From Propionivibrio dicarboxylicus (GTDB taxonomy: Bacteria > Pseudomonadota > Gammaproteobacteria > Burkholderiales > Rhodocyclaceae), in contig NZ_FNCY01000006.1 of assembly GCF_900099695.1 (NCBI RefSeq), positions 124,001-188,000 on the forward strand: DNA of 64,000 nucleotides. The letters are read 5' to 3'. Shown one piece after another: positions 8,277-17,818 of this stretch. Position 1 is the stretch's first letter, and every line of letters starts with the position of its first letter. The notes beneath the pieces are model-generated. The model was not told where the DNA came from and did no database searches. It saw nothing but the letters and a program-made list of their open reading frames with translations. Position numbers and translations under genes: made by a program.

Positions 8277-10934
8277 ATGAAACGCATGTTGTTTAATGCG
8301 ACACAAGCCGAAGAACTCCGTGTCGCCATTGTTGATGGTCAGAAACTGATTGACCTTGACATTGAATCGGCTGCCAAGGAACAGAAGAAAAGCAATATTT
8401 ACAAGGCTGTAATTACCCGCATTGAGCCCAGTCTCGAAGCGGCATTCGTCGACTATGGCGCAGAGCGCCATGGTTTTCTGCCTTTCAAGGAAATTTCCCG
8501 CTCGTATTTCCAACCGGGTGTCGAGGCTGGTCGCGCGACGATCAAGGAAGCCCTGCGCGAAGGACAGGAACTGATCGTCCAGGTCGACAAGGACGAACGC
8601 GGCAACAAGGGTGCCGCCATGACCACGTTCATCAGTCTGGCGGGGCGCTATCTCGTATTGATGCCCAACAATCCTCGTGGCGGTGGTGTTTCGCGCCGCG
8701 TCGAGGGCGACGAGCGCGCCGAATTGCGTGACGTCATGGATCAACTCGAAGTACCTTCCGGCATGAGCCTGATCGCCCGCACCGCGGCAATCGGCCGGAG
8801 TCCCGAGGAGTTGCAATGGGACCTCAACTACCTGATGCAACTCTGGAAGGCGATCGAAGGCGCAGCCAATCAGCAAAAAGGCGCTTTCCTCATCTATCAG
8901 GAAGGCAGCCTGGTCATTCGTGCAATTCGCGATTACTTCCAGCCCGATATCGGTGAAATCCTGATCGACACCGACGATGTTTATGAACAGGCTCGTCAGT
9001 TCATGAGCCACGTCATCCCGGCAACGGTCAACCGAATCAAACGGTATCGCGACGACGTTCCCCTCTTCTCTCGCTTCCAGATCGAACACCAGATCGAGTC
9101 GGCCTATTCGCGCCAAGTGACGCTTCCGTCTGGCGGCGCCATCGTCATCGACCATACCGAGGCGCTGGTGTCGGTCGACGTCAACTCGGGACGTTCGACG
9201 CGGGGTGCGGATATCGAAGAAACCGCGTTCAAGACCAACTTGGAAGCCGCAGAGGAAGTTGCCCGGCAGTTGCGCTTGCGCGACTTGGGTGGCCTCATCA
9301 TCATCGACTTCATCGACATGGAAAGCTCGCGCAACCAGCGCGAAGTCGAGAACCGTCTGCGCGAATCGCTCCGCTTCGACCGCGCTCGCGTTCAAACTGG
9401 CAAGATCAGCCGCTTCGGCCTGATGGAGCTGTCGCGACAACGCTTGCGTCCGGCCTTGGCCGAAACCAGCTACATCCCTTGCCCGCGCTGTTCGGGTACC
9501 GGGCATATCCGTAGCGCCGAATCGGCGGCGTTGCACATCCTGCGAATCCTCGAAGAAGAGGCGATGAAGGACAACACGGCGGCCGTTCACACCCAGGTCC
9601 CGGTGGATGTCGCCACTTTCTTGTTGAACGAGAAGCGCCAGGACATCCAGGCGATTGAGCTGCGTCACAAGGTCAGCATCCTGCTGATCCCGAATATTCA
9701 CCTGGAAACGCCACAACACTTGATCACGCGCTTGCGCCACGACGAGCTCAATCAGGAAGATCTCTCGCAACCGTCCTACAAGATGGTCGAAGCCCCTGCG
9801 GACGATGCCGACAAGAATTCGACGGTCAGCAAAAACGAAGCGCGTGCGCCACGCCAGGAAGCCGCGATCAAAGGCATCACCCCCGACCAGCCGGCACCGA
9901 TCGTTCCGGAAAAGAGTAAGGAACGCGATGCGGAAAGTACGGGCGGTTTCTTCTCGAAGATTCTCTCGTGGTTCCGCAGCACGCCGACGCCGACGGAACC
10001 TGCAAAGCCCGAGCGGAAACCGCGCAGCGGTCCGCGCGAGGGCCGCGATAGTCGTCGCAATGGCCGCGGACATCGTCGTGAGGAAGAACGTGACAACCGT
10101 GGAAATCGCGAGCAGCGCGAGGGACGTCCGGCCGCTCCGGTAGCCCCGCGCGAAGAAGTTGCCGAAAAGCCGCAGCGGGAAAATCGCGAAGCACGCAAAC
10201 CTCGCGAGCCTCGTGAACCGCGCCCCGAGCGTAAGGAACGTCAGGTCGCACAGGCGGTCGATACGGAAGCCACAGCACAGCAAGCCGCAAATAGTGCAGT
10301 TGCCGCGCCTGTCGAGAAAGCGCAGGACGAGTCGAACAATTCGCGCCGGCGTGGACGTCGCGGTGGACGTCGCGATCGCAAGGAGCAACCAACGGACGCG
10401 ACGGCAGAAGTCGCCGTTCAGGCTGCTGCTGGCGAAGCACAACCTGTAGTTACAGCGGCGATCGAAACGACCGCGGTGCCTGCGGTGGAAACGCCGGCTC
10501 CTGTGCTGACGAAGGTTAGCGAAGTGGCGGAACCTGTCGAGGCACCCGAAGCCACGGAAGTCTCGCCGGAAGCGCCTGCAAGCGAGGCCGCGCCGGTCGT
10601 GCAAGAAACGATCGTCTTGGCGCCGGAAGAAGCCGTCATTTCTGCGGAAGGTTCCGAATTTGCCGAAGCGCTGAAAGCAGCCGAGCAGCCTGTCATCGTA
10701 ACGACTACTGTTGCTGAAGCGCCCAAGCCTATCGAAGACATCCCCTCTGTCACGGTCGATCAGGCGCTTGAAAGCTCCGGGTTGGTCATGGTCGAAACGA
10801 AGAGCGACATGCTCCAATCCTGGCAGCCGGAGGCAACGAAGGAAGCAGCGCCGCGTCCGCGCCGTCGCCGTGCGGTCGTCCAAGCGATACCGGACGAGCC
10901 CTTGGTCATGGTTGAAACTCGGAATCCGAACTGA
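8277..10934 (+). CDS. rne: Ribonuclease E
   Basis: An 885-residue endoribonuclease, the scaffold of the RNA degradosome; it processes rRNA and tRNA precursors and starts mRNA decay. The catalytic half is intact: MKRMLFNATQAEELRVAIVDG start, S1 domain at about 35-120, DNase I-like site with VDVNSGRSTRG and IDFIDMESSRNQ carrying the metal-binding aspartates, and the Zn-link CPRCSGTG near residue 400. From about residue 500 the protein is low-complexity: an amphipathic FFSKILSWFRS segment (possible membrane anchor), Arg-rich RNA-binding tracts, then an Ala/Glu/Val-rich tail ending in a short basic block. This tail is poorly conserved in all RNase E proteins. Confidence 0.96.
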   Translation: MKRMLFNATQAEELRVAIVDGQKLIDLDIESAAKEQKKSNIYKAVITRIEPSLEAAFVDYGAERHGFLPFKEISRSYFQPGVEAGRATIKEALREGQELIVQVDKDERGNKGAAMTTFISLAGRYLVLMPNNPRGGGVSRRVEGDERAELRDVMDQLEVPSGMSLIARTAAIGRSPEELQWDLNYLMQLWKAIEGAANQQKGAFLIYQEGSLVIRAIRDYFQPDIGEILIDTDDVYEQARQFMSHVIPATVNRIKRYRDDVPLFSRFQIEHQIESAYSRQVTLPSGGAIVIDHTEALVSVDVNSGRSTRGADIEETAFKTNLEAAEEVARQLRLRDLGGLIIIDFIDMESSRNQREVENRLRESLRFDRARVQTGKISRFGLMELSRQRLRPALAETSYIPCPRCSGTGHIRSAESAALHILRILEEEAMKDNTAAVHTQVPVDVATFLLNEKRQDIQAIELRHKVSILLIPNIHLETPQHLITRLRHDELNQEDLSQPSYKMVEAPADDADKNSTVSKNEARAPRQEAAIKGITPDQPAPIVPEKSKERDAESTGGFFSKILSWFRSTPTPTEPAKPERKPRSGPREGRDSRRNGRGHRREEERDNRGNREQREGRPAAPVAPREEVAEKPQRENREARKPREPREPRPERKERQVAQAVDTEATAQQAANSAVAAPVEKAQDESNNSRRRGRRGGRRDRKEQPTDATAEVAVQAAAGEAQPVVTAAIETTAVPAVETPAPVLTKVSEVAEPVEAPEATEVSPEAPASEAAPVVQETIVLAPEEAVISAEGSEFAEALKAAEQPVIVTTTVAEAPKPIEDIPSVTVDQALESSGLVMVETKSDMLQSWQPEATKEAAPRPRRRRAVVQAIPDEPLVMVETRNPN

Positions 10935-10963
10935 TCCGACACTATCGCCTAACGGCGATCAGC

Positions 10964-10997
10964 AAAATGGGGCGCGGAAAGCGCCCCATTTTTTATT
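10964..10997. terminator. Bidirectional terminator between rne and the tyrosine phosphatase gene
   Basis: A perfect 12-base inverted repeat, AAAATGGGGCGC (10964-10975) and GCGCCCCATTTT (10981-10992), with a GGAAA loop and T-rich flanks in both directions. It ends rne on the plus strand and the uvrB-moa-ptp operon on the minus strand; the phosphatase stop codon lies at its edge. Confidence 0.9.
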
Positions 10998-11478
10998 GGA
11001 TGAGCATCCGGCTCTTTATCAATGCCAGCAATCCTTCGGTTGCTGCTTCGATCTGGTCAAGCACGATCTCGAACCCCTGTGGTCCGCCGTAATATGGATC
11101 GCTGATTTCCTGCGTCGAGGACGGCTGCGCGTAAGCCATGAACAGTTCGAGACAGTCAGCGAACTTTGCCGGACATTGGCGATTCAGCGCTGCCAACACG
11201 GGTTTATCGACTGCCAGAATGAGGTCAAAGCGCTCAAAATCCTGCGCCACAACCTTCCTCGCCCGGATTCCCGAAAGATCGTATCCTCGTTTCAGCGCCG
11301 CCCGTTGCGCGCGACTATCTGGCGCCTGCCCAACGTGATAGGCATCGGTCCCCGCGGAGTCGATGACGACGCGTTCCGACAAGCCTGATTCCACGACTGC
11401 CTTGCGAAAAACGGCCTCCGCCGTCGGCGAGCGACAAATGTTGCCCAAGCAGACAAAAAGTACCGCCAATTTCTTCAT
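10993..11478 (-). CDS. Low-molecular-weight protein tyrosine phosphatase
   Basis: A 161-residue LMW-PTP. The P-loop signature VCLGNICRS has the nucleophile Cys10 and Arg16, and the general acid lies in the C-terminal DPYYGGP motif. Bacterial members dephosphorylate tyrosine kinases (often those controlling capsule or exopolysaccharide) or small substrates. Here it is the last gene of the uvrB-molybdopterin operon, 12 bases after mogA, with no kinase or polysaccharide gene in the window, so its target is open. Confidence 0.93.
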   Translation of the reverse strand: MKKLAVLFVCLGNICRSPTAEAVFRKAVVESGLSERVVIDSAGTDAYHVGQAPDSRAQRAALKRGYDLSGIRARKVVAQDFERFDLILAVDKPVLAALNRQCPAKFADCLELFMAYAQPSSTQEISDPYYGGPQGFEIVLDQIEAATEGLLALIKSRMLIQ

Positions 11479-11490
11479 CGGCGTTTTCGA

Positions 11491-12033
11491 TCAAGGACGG
11501 CGCGCATGCGCCGGCCGGAAAGCCTTGCATTGCGCCGGGTCACTTTCAATGTAAGCGCCTTCGATCAGGTCGATGCAATACGGAATCGCCGGAAATACCG
11601 CATCGAGACAATCATCGATGGCGGATGGCTTGCCTGGCAGATTGACGATCAGACTGTGCCCCCGTATACCGGCCGTCTGACGCGACAGAATTGCCGTCGG
11701 CACGAACTTCAACGACGCCGTGCGCATCAATTCGCCAAATCCCGGCATCATCTTCTCGCAGATGGCTTCGGTCGCTTCCGGTGTAACGTCGCGTAAGGCC
11801 GGGCCAGTACCGCCGGTCGTGACGATCAGGCTGCACTGCTCCTGATCGCTCAATTCCACGAGCGTCTTTTCTATCAGCGCCTGCTCATCGGGAATCACCC
11901 GGGCCACGGCCTCCCATGGTGTCGTCAGGACACGCGAGAACCAAGCGTGAATTGCTGGCCCTCCTTTGTCCTCGTACTCTCCGCGACTGGCCCGATCCGA
12001 GACAGTCACAATGCCGATTCGAACTGCCTTCAT
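11491..12033 (-). CDS. mog: Molybdopterin adenylyltransferase MogA
   Basis: A 180-residue MoaB/Mog-family protein that adenylylates molybdopterin before molybdate insertion. The VTVSDRASRGEYEDKGGP N-terminus and the TTGGTGPALRDVTPEAT nucleotide-binding loop are characteristic of MogA rather than the shorter MoaB. It follows moaE by 30 bases in a leftward molybdenum-cofactor operon. moaA, moaB and moeA are not in the window and must be elsewhere. Confidence 0.92.
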   Translation of the reverse strand: MKAVRIGIVTVSDRASRGEYEDKGGPAIHAWFSRVLTTPWEAVARVIPDEQALIEKTLVELSDQEQCSLIVTTGGTGPALRDVTPEATEAICEKMMPGFGELMRTASLKFVPTAILSRQTAGIRGHSLIVNLPGKPSAIDDCLDAVFPAIPYCIDLIEGAYIESDPAQCKAFRPAHARRP

Positions 12034-12063
12034 GCTTCATGCTCCTTGATAACTTCGGTCTGC

Positions 12064-12489
12064 TTATGGATGCGGAACAACCCAGGCGTCGCCGGTCGGG
12101 GTAATTTCCTTTTTCCAGATCGGCACCCGTTCCTTGAGCGTGTCGATCATCCAGCGACAGGCGTCGAATGCTTCCGCACGATGTTCTGCGCCGGCCGCGA
12201 TAAAAACGATATTGTCGCCACCGTGCACTGTTCCCACCCGATGCACCAGGCGGGCGTCGATCAGCCCGAACCGCTTGATCGCTTCATCGCGAAGCGCGTT
12301 CATTTCGGCCAGTGCCATGCTGTCGTAGGCGTCAAAACTAATCGCTGAGACTTCCCGCCCCTCGGAAAAATCCCGAGCGCAACCAAGGAATGTGGCGATA
12401 CCGCCCATGCGCACCGATACCAACTTTAACGCCGCAATCTCATCATCCTGAGAGAAATCTTCCTCCTGGATTCGCACAGGTGCTTTCAT
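12064..12489 (-). CDS. moaE: Molybdopterin synthase catalytic subunit MoaE
   Basis: A 141-residue large subunit of molybdopterin synthase, which transfers sulfur from the MoaD thiocarboxylate onto precursor Z. Conserved features: FLGCARDFSEGREV, the HRVGTVHGGDNIV segment, CRWMIDTLKERVPIWKKE with the active-site lysines. The ATG follows directly on the moaD stop, so the two subunits are translated together. Length is typical. Confidence 0.95.
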   Translation of the reverse strand: MKAPVRIQEEDFSQDDEIAALKLVSVRMGGIATFLGCARDFSEGREVSAISFDAYDSMALAEMNALRDEAIKRFGLIDARLVHRVGTVHGGDNIVFIAAGAEHRAEAFDACRWMIDTLKERVPIWKKEITPTGDAWVVPHP

Positions 12490-12729
12490 CTATCCTCCCG
12501 AAAATTTGGCCATGAACGCAATTTCACTCCCGTCGACGATTTGGATGTCGTCGTCGCGCGCCTGAACGCCATTCACGGCAACGAAGGAAACCCATCTAAC
12601 AGCCTCTGGATAGTCCTGGGCAAATTGTTGGCGCAGAATGCCGAGTCGCAGCCCTGACGAAAACTCGATCTCGATGCGGCGCTGACCGACGCTGTCAGCT
12701 ACCGGGCCAAAGAACAACAGCGTGATCAC
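12490..12729 (-). CDS. moaD: Molybdopterin synthase sulfur carrier subunit MoaD
   Basis: A 79-residue ubiquitin-like sulfur carrier ending in the required Gly-Gly (FSGG). I chose the GTG at 12729: it overlaps the moaC stop as GTGA and has a GGGGAGAG Shine-Dalgarno a few bases upstream, giving the usual length. An ATG at 12750 would add seven residues inside moaC. The C-terminal glycine is adenylylated by the MoeB-type enzyme encoded three genes upstream. Confidence 0.93.
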   Translation of the reverse strand: MITLLFFGPVADSVGQRRIEIEFSSGLRLGILRQQFAQDYPEAVRWVSFVAVNGVQARDDDIQIVDGSEIAFMAKFSGG

Positions 12730-13226
12730 GATCTCTCTCCCCGGCTCCACAGTCCGCTCTTGCCACCGCGCTTTTCCTCAAGCTGGACCGATTCGATGCG
12801 CATGCCGCGATCCATGGCCTTGCACATATCGTAAATCGTCAGCAGGGCCACGTTGGCGCCGCACAATGCTTCCATCTCAACGCCGGTCTGCCCGACACAA
12901 CGCGCAACGACGACGGCCTTGATGCCGACACAGCCCTCGGCATCAGGTTCGACAATCTCGCTGAAAGAAACATCAACCCCCGACAGTGCGATCGAATGGC
13001 ACATCGGAATGATGTCCGGCGTCCGTTTCGCCGCCATCACGGCCCCGACGTCAGCAACCGCAAGTACGTTGCCTTTGGCGACCCCTCCCGATCGAATCCG
13101 CTCCAGCGTTGCCGGCTGCATCCGCAGTATGCCGCTGGCGGTCGCGCTCCGTTCGGTGACGGCTTTGGCGGACACGTCCACCATGCGCGCGCGTCCTGAT
13201 TCTGAGAAATGGGTCAGTTCATCCAT
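12726..13226 (-). CDS. moaC: Cyclic pyranopterin monophosphate synthase MoaC
   Basis: A 166-residue enzyme for the second step of molybdenum-cofactor synthesis, acting on the product of MoaA. Signatures are [16 protein letters not shown] near the N-terminus, [13 protein letters not shown] and [23 protein letters not shown]. The ATG at 13226 shares one base with the moeB stop (TAATG), which fits the usual N-terminus MDELTHF; a further in-frame start upstream lies inside moeB and is unlikely. Confidence 0.95.
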   Translation of the reverse strand: MDELTHFSESGRARMVDVSAKAVTERSATASGILRMQPATLERIRSGGVAKGNVLAVADVGAVMAAKRTPDIIPMCHSIALSGVDVSFSEIVEPDAEGCVGIKAVVVARCVGQTGVEMEALCGANVALLTIYDMCKAMDRGMRIESVQLEEKRGGKSGLWSRGERS

Positions 13227-13996
13227 TAGTGTTCCGTATCCGTAGTGTTCAAGGTGGCGCACACACAGCAGGAAGGATCCCGGCTGACGGTGTTGCGCGA
13301 GAAATCCATATCGATTGCATCGACGAGTAAGAGCGCGCCGGACAGACCGCGTTCCATACCCACCAGAAGTTTAAGCGCCTCGGCGGCTTGAATCGTCCCA
13401 ACCAAACCAACGAGCGGTGCAAGAACGCCGGTTGTCGCACAGCGCAATTCCGGCACTTCCGCGCCCTCCGGAAACAAGCAGTTGTAACAAGGCACGTCGG
13501 TTCGGCGGAAATCGAACACCGAAACCTGGCCGTGCATGAGGATTGCGGCGCCAGAAACCAGCGGCTTGCCCAGCTTTCGACAAACCCGGTTCACGGCATA
13601 TCGCGTCGCGAAATTGTCGCTGCAATCGAGGACGACATCCGCCTCTGCCACCAGCCTGCCAAGCTCGGTCTCATCGACGCGCTTAGCCACGGGCGTGCAA
13701 ACAACCTCGGGATTGATCTCTTTCAGCGTATGCTCGGCCGAAGCGACCTTAGGCAAGCCGATGGCTGAAGTCCGATGAACAATCTGGCGCTGAAGATTAC
13801 TGAGATCGACCTGATCATGGTCGCACAAGGTCAGCCGGCCCACGCCGCTCGCCGCCAGATACATGCTGACCGGCGAACCCAAGCCACCCACGCCGATAAT
13901 CAACGCGTGGCTCTGCAACAGCCGCGTCTGGCCTTCGATTCCTACGGCGTCCAGCAGGATATGGCGACTGTAGCGCAGCAACTGTTCATCATTCAT
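13226..13996 (-). CDS. moeB: Molybdopterin-synthase adenylyltransferase MoeB (ThiF/HesA family)
   Basis: A 256-residue E1-like enzyme that adenylylates the C-terminus of MoaD. The N-terminus [15 protein letters not shown], the nucleotide-binding [19 protein letters not shown] and zinc-ligand cysteines in CYNCLFP and the terminal CCVC pair are visible. ThiF is nearly indistinguishable by motif, but the position ahead of moaC-moaD-moaE favours MoeB. I used the ATG at 13996; 20 further in-frame codons upstream lack similarity. Lies 56 bases after uvrB. Confidence 0.9.
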   Translation of the reverse strand: MNDEQLLRYSRHILLDAVGIEGQTRLLQSHALIIGVGGLGSPVSMYLAASGVGRLTLCDHDQVDLSNLQRQIVHRTSAIGLPKVASAEHTLKEINPEVVCTPVAKRVDETELGRLVAEADVVLDCSDNFATRYAVNRVCRKLGKPLVSGAAILMHGQVSVFDFRRTDVPCYNCLFPEGAEVPELRCATTGVLAPLVGLVGTIQAAEALKLLVGMERGLSGALLLVDAIDMDFSRNTVSRDPSCCVCATLNTTDTEH

Positions 13997-14052
13997 GGTC
14001 GTTTCCCCAAAATGCCAGAGCCAGGCGAAATGCAAAATGCACAAGCAAATCC

Positions 14053-16122
14053 TCAAACAGCACGATCGTGTCCCTCAACGCCGAACAGCATTTCTTTGAC
14101 CCGGAAAAGCGCGTCGCGGGTCGCGGCGGCCTTTTCGAACTCGAGGTTTTGCGCAAATTTCTGCATTTCCTTTTCCAACTTTTTAATTTCCCGGGTAAGT
14201 TGTTTTTCGTCCATGGCCAGATACCCCGCCTGCGTTTGTTCTGCCTGCAGGTTCTTCTGCGCCGACTCGGCATCGTAGACACCGTCGATGATGTCCTTAA
14301 TTCGCTTCGACACGCTGCGCGGACGGATACCATGTATTTCGTTGTGGTGCATCTGCTTTTCGCGTCGACGTTCGGTTTCCGCAATCGCCCGGCGCATCGA
14401 ATCGGTAACATGATCGGCATACAGAATCGCCGTGCCGTGCAAATGACGCGCAGCGCGCCCAATGGTCTGGATCAAGGAGCGCTCGGACCGAAGGAAGCCT
14501 TCCTTGTCGGCATCGAGGATCGCCACCAACGACACCTCGGGAATATCGAGCCCCTCGCGTAGCAGGTTGATGCCGATTAGCACATCGAATTCTCCCAGCC
14601 GGAGATCGCGGATGATTTCGACACGCTCAACGGTATCGATGTCCGAATGCAGATAGCGCACCCGCACTCCGTTCTCGCCAAGGTACTCGGTCAGTTCTTC
14701 CGCCATCCGCTTGGTCAGCGTCGTCACCAGCACGCGCTCGTCAATCGCAGCACGCGTCCGAATTTCACCGAGCAGATCATCGACCTGAGAACTGGCCGGG
14801 CGCACCTGAATTTGCGGGTCGACGAGTCCGGTCGGCCGTACCACCTGCTCAACGACCTGTCCTTGATGCTCACTCTCATAGGCAGCCGGGGTCGCCGAAA
14901 CGAAAACACACTGCCTGACGAGGTGTTCGAACTCATTGAACTTGAGCGGGCGGTTATCCAAGGCAGACGGCAGACGGAACCCATAATTCACCAGGTTCTC
15001 CTTGCGCGACCTGTCGCCCTTGTACATGGCGCCAATCTGCGGGATCGCCACATGCGACTCGTCGATAAACATCAGCGCGTCGGCCGCCAAATAGTCGATC
15101 AGCGTCGGCGGCGGTTCTCCGGCCTGTCTTCCGGACAAGTGCCGGGAATAGTTTTCGATCCCTTTGCAGAAACCAAGCTGGTCGAGCATTTCAATATCGA
15201 AGCGGGTACGCTGCTCAATGCGCTGCGCTTCGACAAGACGACCTTCCTTGGTAAAGAACGCCAACCGGTCGCGCAACTCGTCCTTGATCGCCTCAATGGC
15301 ACGCAGCACCGTATTGCGAGGTGTGACGTAGTGCGACGAAGGGAACACGCTAAAACGCTTGAGCTTTTGCTGCAGATGTCCGGTCAACGGGTCGAACAAT
15401 TGCAGCCCATCGATTTCATCGTCGAACAACGACACACGGACAGCATGTTCAGCATGTTCGGCCGGAAAAACGTCGATCACGTCGCCGCGCACGCGAAACG
15501 TGCCGCGATGGAAATCGGTTTCGTTGCGCTCGTACTGCATTTCGGCCAGACGCTTGATGATGTCGCGCTGCCCCATCTGGTCGCCGACGCGCATGGTCAA
15601 GATCATCTTGTGGTATTCGTCGCGATCACCGATACCGTAGATGCATGAAACCGTCGCAACGATGATGCAATCGCGCCGCTCGAGCAGGCTTTTCGTCGCT
15701 GACAGCCGCATTTGCTCGATGTGCTCGTTAATCGCCGAGTCCTTTTCAATGAAGAGATCTCGGGCCGGGACATAGGCTTCTGGCTGATAGTAGTCGTAGT
15801 AAGAAACGAAATACTCGACTGCATTTTCCGGAAAGAACTCCCGGAACTCAGCGTAGAGCTGGGCCGCCAGGGTCTTGTTCGGCGCCAGGACAAGGGCCGG
15901 CCGGCCGGTTCTAGCGATGACATTTGCCATCGTGTAGGTCTTGCCGGAGCCGGTAACGCCGAGCAAGGTCTGGAAAGCCAGACCGTCCTCCAAACCTTCG
16001 ACGAGCGAACAAATCGCTTCGGGCTGGTCGCCGGCGGGCGGAAACGGTTGATGCAACAAGAATGGACTCCCGGGAAATGTCACGAATTCAGGGGAGTCTT
16101 GTATGGAACGTGAATCTGTCAT
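14053..16122 (-). CDS. uvrB: Excinuclease ABC subunit B
   Basis: A 689-residue DNA-damage recognition helicase of nucleotide excision repair, working with UvrA and UvrC. Visible: Walker [13 protein letters not shown], the Tyr-rich beta-hairpin [16 protein letters not shown] that clamps DNA, the Walker B-type [11 protein letters not shown], helicase motif [16 protein letters not shown] (motif VI) and a C-terminal UVR domain that binds UvrC. Length is normal. It heads a leftward run into moeB; I see no convincing LexA box in the 133 bases before it. Confidence 0.97.
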   Translation of the reverse strand: MTDSRSIQDSPEFVTFPGSPFLLHQPFPPAGDQPEAICSLVEGLEDGLAFQTLLGVTGSGKTYTMANVIARTGRPALVLAPNKTLAAQLYAEFREFFPENAVEYFVSYYDYYQPEAYVPARDLFIEKDSAINEHIEQMRLSATKSLLERRDCIIVATVSCIYGIGDRDEYHKMILTMRVGDQMGQRDIIKRLAEMQYERNETDFHRGTFRVRGDVIDVFPAEHAEHAVRVSLFDDEIDGLQLFDPLTGHLQQKLKRFSVFPSSHYVTPRNTVLRAIEAIKDELRDRLAFFTKEGRLVEAQRIEQRTRFDIEMLDQLGFCKGIENYSRHLSGRQAGEPPPTLIDYLAADALMFIDESHVAIPQIGAMYKGDRSRKENLVNYGFRLPSALDNRPLKFNEFEHLVRQCVFVSATPAAYESEHQGQVVEQVVRPTGLVDPQIQVRPASSQVDDLLGEIRTRAAIDERVLVTTLTKRMAEELTEYLGENGVRVRYLHSDIDTVERVEIIRDLRLGEFDVLIGINLLREGLDIPEVSLVAILDADKEGFLRSERSLIQTIGRAARHLHGTAILYADHVTDSMRRAIAETERRREKQMHHNEIHGIRPRSVSKRIKDIIDGVYDAESAQKNLQAEQTQAGYLAMDEKQLTREIKKLEKEMQKFAQNLEFEKAAATRDALFRVKEMLFGVEGHDRAV

Positions 16123-16255
16123 GCTAGAATTTTAAGCGGAAACGGATGGACGCGTCCTCTGCTTTCCGGTGAAATTCGTGCTGTTGTTCGCACCGCCCTT
16201 CAACCCCGCAATGCAACACCCGTTGTGTCGCAGCGACATATTTGAGTGACTCGAA

Positions 16256-17458
16256 ATGACAACATCAATATTTTCCGCCGTGGAGATGGCTCCACGCGAC
16301 CCGATTCTCGGATTGAACGAAGCTTTTGGCGCCGATACTCGTACGACGAAAGTCAATCTTGGCGTCGGCGTTTATTTCGATGAATCCGGCAAGATCCCCT
16401 TGCTGGACGCTGTCAAACGGGCCGAAAAAACGCGAATCGAGTCGTTGCCGGCACGCGGCTACCAACCGATCGAAGGCGCTCCTGCCTACAATCAGGCAGT
16501 GCAAAAGCTGCTCTTCGGCAATGATTCGCCCCTGCTGGCCGAAGGCCGCGTCGTCACCGCACAAGCGCTGGGTGGCACCGGCGCCCTGAAAGTCGGCGCC
16601 GATTATCTCCGCCGTCTCCTCCCCGATGCCAAGGTCTATATCAGCGACCCGAGCTGGGAAAACCACCGTGCCCTGTTCGAAACGGCCGGGTTCACGGTCG
16701 AAACGTATCCCTACTACGATGCAGCGGCGCGCGGCGTCAACTTCGACGGCATGGCAGCCTGCCTGAAATCCTTGCCAGCCGGCTCGATCGTCGTGCTGCA
16801 TGCTTGCTGTCATAACCCGACCGGTGCAGACCTAACCGAAGCCCAGTGGCGTGAAATCATCGAGATCACCAAAGCGCGCGGCCTGGTTGGCTTCCTGGAC
16901 ATGGCATATCAGGGCTTTGCCGACGGCATCGCCGAAGACGCGCTGGCACTGAATCTCTTTGCAGCCTCCGGACTTCAGTTCGTCGTTTCCAGCTCCTTCT
17001 CGAAATCCTTCTCGCTGTATGGCGAGCGCGTTGGCGCACTGTCGATCGTTACCGCGTCCAAGGACGAATCGGCGCGCGTCATGTCGCAGATCAAGCGGAC
17101 CATCCGCACCAACTACTCGAACCCGCCGACGCACGGCGGCAGCGTCGTCGCGGCAGTGCTGTCCAGCCCGGAACTCCGCAACGTCTGGGAAACCGAACTT
17201 GCCGGCATGCGCGATCGCATTCGCACCATGCGTCAGAGCTTCGTGCAGAAGCTCCAGGCCAAAGGTGTCGCTCAGGACTTCTCGTTCATCATCAAGCAAC
17301 GCGGCATGTTCTCTTACACCGGCCTCTCCGCCGATCAAGTCGCACGGATGCAGAATGAATTCGGCGTCTATGCGGTCAGCACGGGTCGCATCTGTGTTGC
17401 AGCGATGAACACCCGCAACATCGACTACGTTGTCGATGCCGTTGCTGCGGTGCTGTAA
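16256..17458 (+). CDS. Aromatic amino acid / aspartate aminotransferase (TyrB/AspC family)
   Basis: A 400-residue class I PLP-dependent aminotransferase. Signatures: KVNLGVGVYFDESGKIPLL near the N-terminus, HACCHNPTGAD (PLP and substrate contacts), FLDMAYQGFADG, the Schiff-base lysine in SSSFSKSFSLYGERVG, and RGMFSYTGLS with RICVAAMN near the C-terminus. This subfamily acts on aromatic amino acids and aspartate; which one dominates cannot be told from sequence. It is a single gene divergent from uvrB and ends at a clear terminator. Confidence 0.93.
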   Translation: MTTSIFSAVEMAPRDPILGLNEAFGADTRTTKVNLGVGVYFDESGKIPLLDAVKRAEKTRIESLPARGYQPIEGAPAYNQAVQKLLFGNDSPLLAEGRVVTAQALGGTGALKVGADYLRRLLPDAKVYISDPSWENHRALFETAGFTVETYPYYDAAARGVNFDGMAACLKSLPAGSIVVLHACCHNPTGADLTEAQWREIIEITKARGLVGFLDMAYQGFADGIAEDALALNLFAASGLQFVVSSSFSKSFSLYGERVGALSIVTASKDESARVMSQIKRTIRTNYSNPPTHGGSVVAAVLSSPELRNVWETELAGMRDRIRTMRQSFVQKLQAKGVAQDFSFIIKQRGMFSYTGLSADQVARMQNEFGVYAVSTGRICVAAMNTRNIDYVVDAVAAVL

Positions 17459-17482
17459 CCAAGAGCAACCTCAGCTTCTCCA

Positions 17483-17508
17483 GGGCGCCGTCAGCGGCGC
17501 CCTTTTCG
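17483..17508 (+). terminator. Intrinsic terminator after the aminotransferase gene
   Basis: GGGCGCCG (17483-17490) and CGGCGCCC (17495-17502) form an 8-base stem with a TCAG loop, followed by TTTT. Confidence 0.85.
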
Positions 17509-17597
17509 TTTCAGCACGACAATACACGTGAGTAATACGGGCGCGCCGAACATCACGATGATGTCATCACACCAACAGGGCAAACGCCGGATGGGTG

Positions 17598-17626
17598 TTG
17601 ACGCTCCCTGCTCCGATGTCTATAAT
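17598..17626 (+). promoter_or_regulatory. Sigma-70 promoter of the tRNA-Asn gene
   Basis: TTGACG (17598-17603), a 17-base spacer and a perfect TATAAT (17621-17626). The expected start is about 8 bases before the mature tRNA. This is the best promoter match in the window. Confidence 0.85.
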
Positions 17627-17640
17627 GCCGGCTTCGTTGT

Positions 17641-17716
17641 TCCTCGATAGCTCAGTCGGTAGAGCGCCGGACTGTTAATCCGTAGGTCCCTGGTTCGAGC
17701 CCAGGTCGAGGAGCCA
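17641..17716 (+). tRNA. tRNA-Asn (anticodon GTT)
   Basis: A 76-base cloverleaf: acceptor arms TCCTCGA and TCGAGGA pair perfectly, the D-loop reads AGCTCAGTCGGTAGAGC, the anticodon loop ACTGTTAAT holds GTT, and the T-arm contains GGTTCGAGCC. The discriminator is G and CCA is encoded. It is a stand-alone unit with its own promoter and terminator. Confidence 0.97.
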
Positions 17717-17724
17717 GAAATGCC

Positions 17725-17760
17725 AAAAAGGGCTACGTTTGTAACGTAGCCCTTTTTTTC
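17725..17760. terminator. Terminator after tRNA-Asn
   Basis: A 15-base perfect inverted repeat, AAAAAGGGCTACGTT (17725-17739) and its complement (17743-17757), with a TGT loop and a run of seven T. The A-run on the left arm makes it potentially bidirectional. Confidence 0.93.
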
Positions 17761-17777
17761 TAGCTCAATGCGCGACG

Positions 17778-17790
17778 TCCGAGATTCGGA
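17778..17790. promoter_or_regulatory. Candidate operator ahead of the YdiL/Aca2-like gene
   Basis: A perfect 5-base inverted repeat, TCCGA-GAT-TCGGA, 28 bases before the ATG of the HTH gene. Small HTH repressors such as Aca proteins bind inverted repeats just upstream of their own genes; binding here is inferred only from position. Confidence 0.35.
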
Positions 17791-17818
17791 AAATCGCCCT
17801 TTTCACGACACGACGACC

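Noticed and set aside
8214-10883. Very long open frame antisense to rne
   Set aside because: Arg/Asp/Phe-rich composition with no recognisable domain; it mirrors codon bias of rne, whose motifs are unmistakable.
16123-16255. LexA (SOS) box ahead of uvrB
   Set aside because: I found no CTG-N10-CAG type palindrome in this gap, so SOS control is not claimed.
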